Shown one piece after another: positions 17,476 through 25,358 of a stretch of DNA of 64,000 nucleotides. The position numbers and the translations under genes were made by a program. Source of the stretch: Arthrobacter gengyunqii (GTDB lineage Bacteria; Actinomycetota; Actinomycetes; Actinomycetales; Micrococcaceae); assembly GCF_023022985.1 (NCBI RefSeq), contig NZ_CP095461.1:2046001-2110000 (forward strand), given 5' to 3'. Under the pieces are notes generated by a model. It was not told where the DNA came from, searched no databases, and saw only the letters and a program-made list of their open reading frames with translations. Every line of letters begins with the position of its first letter. Position 1 is the stretch's first letter.

Positions 17476-18993
17476 TCACAAATAGCCGCGGTAGCCCGCC
17501 CAGGCACGCCGCCGCTCAGGAAACGGGTCGGATTCAATCCGGTCTTCCCGGTCGAAGATCCGGGTCTGCCGCTCCACCGGCTCATAGCGCGGCCAGTCGG
17601 ACCCGGGGCTGCCTGTTTTCGCCAGGCTCAGCAGCGTCCCCTGGAAACGCGCCGAGAGCTTTTTCAGGGCCGAGGCCCCTCCAAAGAGTGACAATGCACG
17701 GGTGATGGGCTCACCGGTTTCACCGAACATCACGGGCACGTCCATGGCGTGGGTCGCGCCGAAACCGAGCAGGTTCATCATTGGCGTGGCGAAGTCATAC
17801 CGGTAAGACCAGGTTGGAGCCACCAGGGAGTGGGACTCGGCCACCACAGTGGACGGATACCAAAAGACGAGGTCACCGCTGATTTCCACCGACCGCTGTT
17901 TGGACGGATAACCCGGATAAGCGGCCAGCACGCGCGACTGCGCCGCCGGGTCGGTGCCCGCGAACATCTTTTCGATGCGGTCCGGAGTTGAAGGAAGGAT
18001 GTCCACCACTTTGGCGAACAGTGCCCCTTCCTGCGCCATCGTGCCCAGCACCAGCGGGACTGGAGCAGACTTGCCCTTCATGAAGGCGTCAAAGGGATGT
18101 TCCGGCAGGAATTCGCCGTCAATCACCGGTGACACACTCAGCGATCCCGGCTTGTCGGCCGGGCCAATTTTGGACGTCAGCCGGTTGGTTGCCTGCACCA
18201 GGGCGGCGGCCGGGAGGACGGCCAGTGCTTCGGCGGCGTCAGACAGGGGCACCTTGAGGATCTTCAGCAAATCCCGTGCCCAGGAGGCGTGGAGCTCCGG
18301 GGAGTACGCACTGGAAGGCGCCGGGCTCTGGGCGTAGGCCTTGTGGAACAGGCCTCGGGCGGCCGGAATGCACATGAGCGACGTCACCGAGATGCCGCCG
18401 GCGGATTCGCCGAAGATGGTCACATTTCCCGGATCGCCGCCAAAGTTCGCAATGTTGTCCCGAACCCATTCCAGCGCAGCCACCTGGTCCCGCAGACCGA
18501 GGTTTGAGTCGAACGTCCGCTTGGCGGTCGAGAAGGAGCTGAAATCCGTGAAGCCCAGGGCGCCGATCCGGTAGTTCAGAGATACGTAGAGCGCTTCTCC
18601 GGTCCGGACCAGATGGGAACCGCGGTAGGTTTTCACGGTGGAGGACCCGGAGCTGAAGGCGCCGCCGTAAAAGTACACCAGCACGGGAAGTTGGTCCGCG
18701 GCCGGTTCCAGGGGGGCCGAGATGTTGAGTGTCAGGCAGTCCTCGTCCATCGGTGCCCGCCTTCTGGAGCCGGTCAGGGACGGGTTCCGGGACTGCGGCG
18801 GCGCTGCCCCGAAGGCGCTGCCGTCCAAGACCCCGTTCCACCCGTCCGCCCGCTGCGGTGACCTCAGCCGCAGCGCTCCCACCGGCGGCGCAGCATAGGG
18901 GATGCCCCGCCAGGTGCGCACTCCGTTGGCCACAATTCCGCGGACCAGGCCGTTGTCCGTAGGGATCAGCAGGGATTTAGCGTCAGCGGTCAT
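17476..18993 (-). CDS. Carboxylesterase, type B family
   Basis: Alpha/beta-hydrolase of 505 residues. Family marks are WRGIPYAAPPVG near the N-terminus, EDCLTLNI, the oxyanion region YFYGGAFSSGS and the nucleophile elbow FGESAGG with its serine near residue 190. The histidine in GATHAMDVPVMFG completes the likely triad. There is no signal peptide, so it is probably cytosolic, hydrolysing short or medium esters; the natural substrate is unknown. A sigma70-like promoter with an overlapping palindrome lies about 45-80 bp upstream, suggesting control by a regulator not encoded next to it. Confidence 0.88.
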   Translation of the reverse strand: MTADAKSLLIPTDNGLVRGIVANGVRTWRGIPYAAPPVGALRLRSPQRADGWNGVLDGSAFGAAPPQSRNPSLTGSRRRAPMDEDCLTLNISAPLEPAADQLPVLVYFYGGAFSSGSSTVKTYRGSHLVRTGEALYVSLNYRIGALGFTDFSSFSTAKRTFDSNLGLRDQVAALEWVRDNIANFGGDPGNVTIFGESAGGISVTSLMCIPAARGLFHKAYAQSPAPSSAYSPELHASWARDLLKILKVPLSDAAEALAVLPAAALVQATNRLTSKIGPADKPGSLSVSPVIDGEFLPEHPFDAFMKGKSAPVPLVLGTMAQEGALFAKVVDILPSTPDRIEKMFAGTDPAAQSRVLAAYPGYPSKQRSVEISGDLVFWYPSTVVAESHSLVAPTWSYRYDFATPMMNLLGFGATHAMDVPVMFGETGEPITRALSLFGGASALKKLSARFQGTLLSLAKTGSPGSDWPRYEPVERQTRIFDREDRIESDPFPERRRAWAGYRGYL

Positions 18994-19035
18994 GAGCTGC
19001 TCGATTCCGGTCGGCGGTCACGGTGCGGCCCTAGA

Positions 19036-19071
19036 ACCATAGTCCCCGACGGCGCGCGTGTCCTAGACACG
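19036..19071 (-). promoter_or_regulatory. Promoter with overlapping palindrome upstream of the carboxylesterase
   Basis: On the minus strand AGGACA (19059-19064) and TATGGT (19036-19041) are separated by exactly 17 bp, a fair sigma70-type promoter (four of six matches each). CGTGTC-CTA-GACACG (19057-19071), a perfect 6-3-6 inverted repeat, covers the -35 element. That is the usual geometry of a repressor site. The predicted leader to the esterase ATG is about 35 nt. Confidence 0.5.
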
Positions 19072-19160
19072 AGCCTCATCGGAGCTTCGATCACCGTCAA
19101 CTCGTCTGCGGCCCGTGATGAAACCGCCCGCCGGACCCGGTTTTGGCACCGGTCCCCGGG

Positions 19161-20333
19161 TCATGCCGTGGGCAGCACCCCGTACGGATAATCGGCAGAA
19201 CGGCCCTGGAAAGCGAGGATGGCCGGGTTCAGGATCCGTCCCTCCCGGATTTCAATGGCCCGCGCCACCGGGGATTCTTTGTCCCACGCTTCCGGCCCCG
19301 ACATCACAGTGCGGAGGAAAGGAAGCACTGCCTCGCTGATTTCCCACGTCGCCGAGTCCCAAAGGTGGGACGGACTGTGATCCACGGCGTAGTACCGGAC
19401 AGCATTGCCCACCTCGAAGACGGGGTCGGCAAAGCTGGTGGGCTTGGCCCAGGAGAAGCCCATGCCTTCGTCGCAGGAAACATCAATGATCATGCTGCCC
19501 GGGGCAAAAGCGGCCAGGTCGTCTTCCTGCAGATAGGTCAGAGGGGCGTTGGGGTCCTGCAGAGTGCAGTTGACCACCAGATCGAACCCGGCGAGGTACG
19601 TTGCCAGCGGTTCGCGGCCGTCGTCAGTAATGACGTGGCTGAGTTGGGGCAGGTCGGCGTCGCGCTCAAAGCGTGAGATCCTCGCGGAGTGGATGGGCGA
19701 GCCGACGGCGGCGGTGTCCCGGTTCGTGAGCACCTGCACATCGTGGATTCCCAATGCATTCAGGGCGGTGACGGCGCCGCGGGCTGTGGCGCCGAAACCG
19801 ATGACCGCGGCGCTGAGCCGGCGGCCGTAGTCGCCCGTTGACCCGGCAAGCTCCAGCGCGTGCAGGACCGAGCTGTAACCGGCCAGCTCATTGTTTTTAT
19901 GGAAAACATGCAGTCCGAAGGCGCCGTCTGCCGTCCAGTGGTTCATGGCCTCGAACGCAATCAGGGTCAGCGACTTGTCCACGGCCAGCTGTGTGATGAC
20001 CGGATCCTGGACGCAGTGCGGCCAGCCCCACAGCACCTGCCCGTCGGAGAGTTCCCGCAGGTCCTGCGCCTGCGGCTTCGGCAGCAGGACCACGTCTGCG
20101 GCGGCGATGACCTCACTGCGCGGGGCCATGCGCCCCACGAGGGGAGCCAGCTGTGCATCGGCCAGGCCAAATCGTTCGCCGTAGCCCTGTTCAAGAATGA
20201 TGCGCGCGCGGAGATCAGCGTCGATCCGTTCCAGATGGCGGGGATGAAGGGGAAGGCGGCGTTCATCCGTCTTCCCCGATGTGGCGATGACGCCCAACGT
20301 CATCAGAGCGCGTTCCGTGGTTGTGCTGCCCAT
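19161..20333 (-). CDS. Alanine dehydrogenase / N5-(carboxyethyl)ornithine synthase-like oxidoreductase
   Basis: NAD(P)-binding enzyme of about 390 residues in the alanine dehydrogenase/saccharopine dehydrogenase superfamily, most like the N5-(carboxyethyl)ornithine synthase group. The N-terminal GVIATSGKTDERRLPLHP matches that family, AFEAMNHW and FHKNNELAGY lie in the substrate domain, and the cofactor-binding region is VIGFGATARGAV at about 170-181. ATG 20333 is chosen for its preceding GGGGG run; ATG 20303 also fits the family start and cannot be excluded. It is a single gene, and the substrates (an amino acid and pyruvate or another 2-oxoacid) are inferred from the family only. Confidence 0.7.
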   Translation of the reverse strand: MGSTTTERALMTLGVIATSGKTDERRLPLHPRHLERIDADLRARIILEQGYGERFGLADAQLAPLVGRMAPRSEVIAAADVVLLPKPQAQDLRELSDGQVLWGWPHCVQDPVITQLAVDKSLTLIAFEAMNHWTADGAFGLHVFHKNNELAGYSSVLHALELAGSTGDYGRRLSAAVIGFGATARGAVTALNALGIHDVQVLTNRDTAAVGSPIHSARISRFERDADLPQLSHVITDDGREPLATYLAGFDLVVNCTLQDPNAPLTYLQEDDLAAFAPGSMIIDVSCDEGMGFSWAKPTSFADPVFEVGNAVRYYAVDHSPSHLWDSATWEISEAVLPFLRTVMSGPEAWDKESPVARAIEIREGRILNPAILAFQGRSADYPYGVLPTA

Positions 20334-20437
20334 TTGAACCCCCAAGTATTCCCGGCAAAGTGCCGGGGATACTGAGACTACGCCCGTGCCGGCTGCTTCC
20401 GGGCCGGCGACGGCATCAAATCAGTGCGGTGATGTCC

Positions 20438-20662
20438 TCAGGCAAGCGCAAGTGCCCGTTCCCGGGGACGGTTAGGAGCGGACTGCCGCCGCAGAACCGC
20501 AGCGCGCTGCAGACGGCGGTGCACCATGAACTCTTTCAGGCACAGAAAAGCCACCGCAGCAACGTTGAGGGCAACTTTGGTTCCCGTCGACCAGTCGGTG
20601 GTCACGCAAAGGACCCAGACACTCAGCAGCACCGGCACGTCCATCACGCGCAGGGCTTTCAC
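20438..20662 (-). CDS. Small membrane protein of unknown function
   Basis: Short gene of 74 residues. The GTG at 20662 has a very good ribosome-binding site (GGAAGGA, 6 nt upstream), which decides the start inside a longer open frame. Two hydrophobic segments are visible: VPVLLSVWVLCVTT and VALNVAAVAFLCLKEF, followed by a basic tail (RRLQRAAVLRRQ). I do not recognise a family. It lies 177 bp downstream of the ABC-F gene on the same strand, and a repeat-rich region that looks regulatory precedes it. Confidence 0.55.
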   Translation of the reverse strand: MKALRVMDVPVLLSVWVLCVTTDWSTGTKVALNVAAVAFLCLKEFMVHRRLQRAAVLRRQSAPNRPRERALALA

Positions 20663-20714
20663 CGGTTCGTCCTTCCAAGCAGCTGCAGTGACGCCATGAT
20701 AACTACTCCCCCCA

Positions 20715-20757
20715 CGAGACCGAGACCATAAAGACCGGTCTCGCAAGGACCGAGACC
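20715..20757. promoter_or_regulatory. Repeat cluster upstream of the small membrane protein gene
   Basis: GACCGAGACC occurs twice, at 20718-20727 and 20748-20757, exactly 30 bp apart. Between the copies is the perfect 10-bp palindrome AGACCGGTCT (20732-20741), which shares the GGTCT half. The regular spacing (about three helical turns) suggests cooperative binding of a regulator upstream of the small gene. No convincing -35/-10 was found. Confidence 0.45.
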
Positions 20758-20839
20758 AAGCGGTGGTGTCACCTGTCAGGACACGCACCGCCCGTAACAT
20801 TTATCACACTTCGGCGGAACACTGGAATTGAGCTCATCC

Positions 20840-22477
20840 TCAGCGAACGGTGACGGTGCCTCCGGCGACATCCCAGCGGGCATCCAGCCGCACGTTTTCG
20901 AGCATCCTCCGGTCGTGGGAAACGAGCAGCAGGGCGCCGTCATAGCTTTCCAGCGCGTCCTCCAGCTGCTCGATGGCCGGCAGATCAAGGTGGTTGGTCG
21001 GTTCGTCGAGCACCAGGAGGTTCACGCCGCGGGCCTGCAGCAGGGCCAGTGAGGCCCGGGTGCGCTCGCCCGGCGACAGGGAGTCCACCCGGCTGTTCAC
21101 CTGATCTGCTTTGAGCCCGAACTTGGCCAGCAGCGTGCGCACTTCGGCACTGTTCATTTCCGGCACGGCAGCTTCAAAAGCATCCCCCAGCGGCTGGGTG
21201 TGGTCCAGCTGTCCCCGTGCCTGGTCGATCTCCCCGACGGCGACGGAGGAGCCCAGCGAAGAGCTCCCTTCACTGGGCTCCAGCCGTCCCAGCAGCAGGG
21301 CCAGCAGCGTGGACTTTCCGGCCCCGTTGGGTCCGGTGATGCCGATGCGTTCGCCCGCGTTGACCTGGAGCGAAACCGGCCCCAGCGTGAACCCGCCGCG
21401 GCGGGCCACTGCGGAGTTCAGCGTCGCGACGACTGAGCTGGAGCGCGGCGCCGATCCAATGGTGAACTGCAGCTGCCACTCCTTGCGCGGCTCCTCCACC
21501 TCGTCCAGGCGCGCGATGCGGGACTCCATCTGGCGGACTTTCTGCGCCTGCTTTTCGGAGGATTCCATCGATGCCCGGCGCCGGATCTTGTCATTGTCCG
21601 GCGATTTCTTCATCGCGTTGCGCACGCCCTGCGAACTCCACTCGCGGGTGGTGCGTGCCCGGGAGACCAAATCCGCCTTCTTGTCGGCGAACTCCTCGTA
21701 AGCTTCGCGGGCGTGCCGGCGTGCGACGTCGCGCTCCTCCAGGAAGGCGTCGTAGCCGCCGTCGTACACCGCCACCTTGTTCTGTGCCAGGTCAAGTTCC
21801 ACCACGGTGGTCACGCAGCGGGCGAGGAATTCACGGTCGTGGGAAACGAGCACGACGCCGCCGCGCAGGCCCTGCACGAATTCCTCCAACCGGGCGAGCC
21901 CGGCCAGGTCCAGGTCATTGGTGGGCTCATCCAGGAGCACAATGTCGAACCGGCTCAGCAGCAGGGCAGCCAGTGCCACCCGGGCAGCCTGGCCGCCGGA
22001 GAGCGAAGTCATCAGCGCGTCGGCGCCCACGTCCAGTCCCAGCTCGGCGAGGACGGCGGGAATCCGATCCTCCAGGTCAGCGGCGCCGCTGGCCAGCCAA
22101 TGGTCCAGCGCGACGGCGTAGGCGTCGTCGGCCCCTTTGGCGTCGGTGCCGAGGGCCTCCGCGGTGGCTTCCATGGCTTGGGTCGCCGCTGCTGCGCCCG
22201 TCCGACGCGCAATGTAGCCGGCCACCGTTTCGCCCTCCACGCGTTCGTGTTCCTGGGGCAACCAGCCGATGAAGGCATCTGCCGGTGAAGTGGACACGCT
22301 GCCGGCGAACGGCTCGGCAGCACCGGCAAGCAGGCGAAGAAGGGTGGATTTACCGGCACCGTTGGAACCCACCACGCCCACGACGTCGCCCGGCGCGACC
22401 GTCAGGTTCAGATGGGAAAAAAGGGTTCGGTGGGCGTAGCCCCCGGACAAATCACGGGCCACGAGTGTTGCAGTCAT
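20840..22477 (-). CDS. ABC-F family ATPase
   Basis: Soluble tandem ATPase of 545 residues with no membrane segments. The first nucleotide-binding domain has Walker A GSNGAGKSTLLRLL, signature SLSGGQAARVAL and Walker B IVLLDEPTNDLDL. The second has GPNGAGKSTLLALL, a divergent signature SLSPGERTRASL and LLVLDEPTNHLDL. A charged linker (about 240-330) joins them, as in ribosome-associated ABC-F proteins, which either assist translation or dislodge ribosome-targeting antibiotics. The context gives no drug-resistance cue, so a resistance role should not be assumed. An arginase-fold gene is divergent. Confidence 0.9.
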   Translation of the reverse strand: MTATLVARDLSGGYAHRTLFSHLNLTVAPGDVVGVVGSNGAGKSTLLRLLAGAAEPFAGSVSTSPADAFIGWLPQEHERVEGETVAGYIARRTGAAAATQAMEATAEALGTDAKGADDAYAVALDHWLASGAADLEDRIPAVLAELGLDVGADALMTSLSGGQAARVALAALLLSRFDIVLLDEPTNDLDLAGLARLEEFVQGLRGGVVLVSHDREFLARCVTTVVELDLAQNKVAVYDGGYDAFLEERDVARRHAREAYEEFADKKADLVSRARTTREWSSQGVRNAMKKSPDNDKIRRRASMESSEKQAQKVRQMESRIARLDEVEEPRKEWQLQFTIGSAPRSSSVVATLNSAVARRGGFTLGPVSLQVNAGERIGITGPNGAGKSTLLALLLGRLEPSEGSSSLGSSVAVGEIDQARGQLDHTQPLGDAFEAAVPEMNSAEVRTLLAKFGLKADQVNSRVDSLSPGERTRASLALLQARGVNLLVLDEPTNHLDLPAIEQLEDALESYDGALLLVSHDRRMLENVRLDARWDVAGGTVTVR

Positions 22478-22595
22478 GCTTCCATCCTATTTTGTTTGTG
22501 CGCAGGGATTTTTCGGGCATCATTTTTGCCGTCCAACCTGCCGGACCGGGGGTTTGCCCTTATCCGGCGGCAGCGGTGCGGCGTAAGTTGGGCCC

Positions 22596-23489
22596 ATGAA
22601 CTCGACCTCCCCCACCGGTCCCGGCGCGCTTCGCCTGATTTTCCCGCAGTGGCAGGGTGCCTCCGGGCCCGCCACCCATCAGTTGCATCCGGGTGTGGAC
22701 GCGCATGACACCCAGTTGTCCTTCAACCTCGGTCCCGCACTCCTGGAACTGATGTCCCCGGACCATGACGGCCCTAAAGCCTATGTGCCGGTCAGCACCG
22801 ACACCAGCGACGAAGCCCTCGCAACGGTCAACGGCATCTACGCACGGGAGGCGGTGGTCCGGCAGCTGACGGAAGCGCTGAGGATTCTGCGCGATGCCCG
22901 GCCGGAGTCAGTGGTTACCTTTGGCGGAGAGTGCTCGATCAGCGTGGCCCCCTTCAGCCATCTTGCCTCTGTCTACGGCAACGGTCTTGCCGTGCTGTGG
23001 ATCGACGCCCACTCCGACACCGGGGTCCCGGGCGATTCCTACACCGGGTTCCACTCCATGGCGCTTGCCACCCTGGCCGGCGAGGGGGACGCCGGAATCA
23101 TCGCGGAGCTTCCGGCGCTGATCCCGCCGGCAAACATTCTGCAGGTCGGACTTCGGCACTGGGACGAAGAGGGCATTGCGGTCAAGGAACGTCTGGGCAT
23201 CCAGAGCGTTGGCATCACTGGCACGCCGGCGGACAACCGGCAAGTCCTGGAGTGGATTGCCGGAACCGGCGCAACCCAGCTGGCCATCCACATTGACCTG
23301 GATGTTGTTGACCGGCGCGACTTCACGGGTTCAGTGGGGCAGGGCACTGACGGGATGCGGATGTCCGAACTCGTGAGCCTCGTCTCCGACGCCGCCGGAG
23401 TGGCGGACATAGTCGGGCTGAGCCTGACCCAACATATCCCCATGGAGCTGATGCGGCTCGGCGGCCTGCTCCGGGACCTTCCGGTCTAG
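22596..23489 (+). CDS. Arginase/agmatinase-superfamily protein
   Basis: Ureohydrolase-fold enzyme of 297 residues. The metal-binding motifs are WIDAHSD (D137, H139, D141) and HIDLDVVD (D234, D236). The usual GGDHS motif is instead GGECS at 110-114, placing cysteine 113 where the first manganese-binding histidine normally sits. Family members hydrolyse arginine, agmatine, formiminoglutamate or related guanidino compounds; the substrate is not evident here. Spacing in the motifs is otherwise normal, so the protein is probably folded and may use an altered metal site. It stands alone, divergent from the ABC-F gene, with no arginine pathway genes nearby. Confidence 0.75.
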   Translation: MNSTSPTGPGALRLIFPQWQGASGPATHQLHPGVDAHDTQLSFNLGPALLELMSPDHDGPKAYVPVSTDTSDEALATVNGIYAREAVVRQLTEALRILRDARPESVVTFGGECSISVAPFSHLASVYGNGLAVLWIDAHSDTGVPGDSYTGFHSMALATLAGEGDAGIIAELPALIPPANILQVGLRHWDEEGIAVKERLGIQSVGITGTPADNRQVLEWIAGTGATQLAIHIDLDVVDRRDFTGSVGQGTDGMRMSELVSLVSDAAGVADIVGLSLTQHIPMELMRLGGLLRDLPV

Positions 23490-23594
23490 GCGCCGGTCCC
23501 CTCCGGTCTCCGCGCATAGCTGAACGAGCGTGCACCTCAACCATCAGCGTGCTTATGGTGGGCACAGACACTGATCCCCACGAAAGGACTCACC

Positions 23595-24257
23595 ATGTCA
23601 CGCATTGCCATTATCGGAGGCCACGGCAAGGTTGCCCTGCACCTGGCGAAGGACCTGACCGCCAACGGCCACCAGGTCACGTCTTTGTTCCGCAACCCGG
23701 ACCACACTGCCGACGTCGAGGCCACGGGAGCAACCGCCGTCGTCGCGGACGTTGAAAACATGTCCAGTGACGAAATCGCAGAGAAGCTTGCCGGCCAGGA
23801 TGCCCTGGTCTGGTCTGCCGGCGCAGGCGGCGGAACCGCCGAGCGTACCTACGCTGTAGACCGCGACGCCGCCATCCGCTCCATGGACGCAGCCAAGGCC
23901 GCCGGCGTTCCCCGCTACGTCATGGTGTCCTACTTTGGGGCCGGACCCGATCACGGTGTTCCCGAGGACGACGGTTTCTTCGCCTATGCCGACGCCAAGG
24001 CCGCAGCAGACGAATACCTGCGCAGCAGCGGACTGGATTGGACCATCCTCGGCCCCAGCGCGCTGACCATGGATCCGGGCACCGGAAAAATCGAGACCGG
24101 TCCCGGTGTCGAGGGTACGCAGGTGTCCCGCGAAGACGTGGCACTGGTTGCCGCTGCCGTGCTGGACCGCCCTGCCACCATCGGGCAGACTATCGAATTC
24201 AACAACGGTTCGGTTCCGGTCGACGCCGCCCTGGATGCTTTGAAGGAGCAGAAGTAA
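23595..24257 (+). CDS. NAD(P)H-binding atypical SDR (NmrA/YwnB-like)
   Basis: Atypical short-chain dehydrogenase/reductase-like protein of 220 residues. The N-terminal IIGGHGKVALHLAKDL is a GxxGxxA-type dinucleotide motif. VWSAGAGGG and YVMVSYFG follow, then DWTILGPSALT, all typical of the NAD(P)-binding NmrA/YwnB group. These proteins act as redox sensors or as reductases of unknown substrates. AAAGGA precedes the ATG. The stop overlaps the start of a YgiN-like monooxygenase gene by one base, so the two are almost certainly co-translated and may handle the same redox-active compound, such as a quinone. Confidence 0.8.
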   Translation: MSRIAIIGGHGKVALHLAKDLTANGHQVTSLFRNPDHTADVEATGATAVVADVENMSSDEIAEKLAGQDALVWSAGAGGGTAERTYAVDRDAAIRSMDAAKAAGVPRYVMVSYFGAGPDHGVPEDDGFFAYADAKAAADEYLRSSGLDWTILGPSALTMDPGTGKIETGPGVEGTQVSREDVALVAAAVLDRPATIGQTIEFNNGSVPVDAALDALKEQK

Positions 24258-24568
24258 TGAGTCTTGTCGTAGTTGCCACCATGTTTCCGAAGCCCGAGTT
24301 TCGTGACGAAGTCATTGTGACGCTGGAAGATGTCATCGCACGCGTCCACGCCGAAGATGCAGGCTGCGAGGTGTACAGCCTGAACGAGGGCCGCGACCGC
24401 CTGGTCATGATCGAGAAGTGGGCCAGCCAGGAAGACCTGCAGGCCCACTCCGTGAGCCCCGCCTTCATGGCGCTGACGGCCGCGCTTGAAGGAAAGATGG
24501 CAACCGACATGGACGTCCAGATCCTGCAGCCCCATCCGGCCGGCACTCCCGGCCAGGGCCAGGTCTAA
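24257..24568 (+). CDS. Antibiotic biosynthesis monooxygenase-domain protein (YgiN-like)
   Basis: Small ferredoxin-like alpha/beta barrel protein of 103 residues. The ABM fold is recognised from VVVATMFPKPEFRDEVIVTL, CEVYSLNEGRDRLVMIEKWAS and the helix ending HSVSPAFMALTAAL. Members are cofactor-free quinol or polyketide monooxygenases, or stress proteins of unknown role. The ATG lies inside the TAATGA junction with the NmrA-like gene, with GGAGCAG as ribosome-binding site. A strong rho-independent terminator follows, so the pair forms a two-gene operon. Confidence 0.8.
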   Translation: MSLVVVATMFPKPEFRDEVIVTLEDVIARVHAEDAGCEVYSLNEGRDRLVMIEKWASQEDLQAHSVSPAFMALTAALEGKMATDMDVQILQPHPAGTPGQGQV

Positions 24569-24598
24569 CCTTGTAAAAGGTTTCGCAGCGTATTTGGA

Positions 24599-24635
24599 GG
24601 CCCCGAATACCCCCTGTTTGGGGGTATTCGGGGCC
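24599..24635 (+). terminator. Rho-independent terminator after the NmrA-like/ABM operon
   Basis: Perfect 16-bp stem (24599-24614 with 24620-24635), loop TGTTT, followed by TTTT. It lies 30 bp after the stop codon. Confidence 0.92.
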
Positions 24636-24760
24636 TTTTCGCGTCGGACATCAAGTCATCAGCCGGCGTCCCGGTGTGATCGACGCCTCCTGTCAGTCCC
24701 CGCACCCGAACCCGTAAAATTGGTGGAAGAAGCTTGGATTCGTAGGAAAGTTAGGAGCCA

Positions 24761-25315
24761 TTGGACCTCACCACCACACTGCGCCGCATCGACTACGGCG
24801 AGCCTTCGGAGCACGGCGCAACAACTTACATCCTGCACACGGCCGCCGGAAAATTCCGCACCCAGCCGGACAACATCCGGCCCCGTTCCCTCGCCCTCGC
24901 AGTGCCTGTCAGTTCCAATCTTCCCGCCCGGCCCCGCCTCACACTGGTCCTCGACGATGACCGCAGCGTGGTGGACTGGCGACCTGCCGCTGAGGATGAG
25001 CAGCCGCCGGGTGAAGTGTCACTGCAGGGGGTGGAGTGGGACGGGCACTTCGGCCTGGCGGTGGATTACTACGACACTGCCGCCGCTGCCGCTGCCGCGC
25101 CGGACACCCGCTGGGCAGTCGTCCGCAGCGGCCCCGACCGCAGCTTCGTGATCGGCCCCACCGCCGACTATGCCGCAGCTTTCCGAGTGGCCCTCAATCA
25201 CAACCTCTCCGACGACTACCGCGCTGATACGTTCGACGACCGGTACATCGTTATTCAAGCCGCCCTCGCCGAGTGGGCCTGCTACGCCGCCGAAGGCCCG
25301 CGCGCTGACATCTGA
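24761..25315 (+). CDS. Hypothetical protein, TTG start
   Basis: Open frame of 184 residues that I do not recognise. The TTG at 24761 is supported by AGGAG about 5 nt upstream. The protein is acidic and soluble, with an Ala-rich patch at about 107-115 and an N-terminal half of alternating strands (TTTLRRIDYGEPSEHGATTY, then LTLVLDDDRSVVDWRP). No membrane segment or known catalytic motif is visible. It lies between a strong terminator and the convergent photolyase gene, so it is transcribed alone. Codon use is like that of its neighbours, and the opposite strand offers no better gene. Confidence 0.6.
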   Translation: MDLTTTLRRIDYGEPSEHGATTYILHTAAGKFRTQPDNIRPRSLALAVPVSSNLPARPRLTLVLDDDRSVVDWRPAAEDEQPPGEVSLQGVEWDGHFGLAVDYYDTAAAAAAAPDTRWAVVRSGPDRSFVIGPTADYAAAFRVALNHNLSDDYRADTFDDRYIVIQAALAEWACYAAEGPRADI

Positions 25316-25358
25316 CATCGCGCTGACATCCGCGATTCCGTCCCCGCTGTACAGCCGC

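Noticed and set aside
19134..19162. Hairpin GACCCGG/CCGGGTC at the end of the alanine dehydrogenase-like gene
   Set aside because: The stem is short with a long loop, lacks a T-run, and could not be supported as a terminator.
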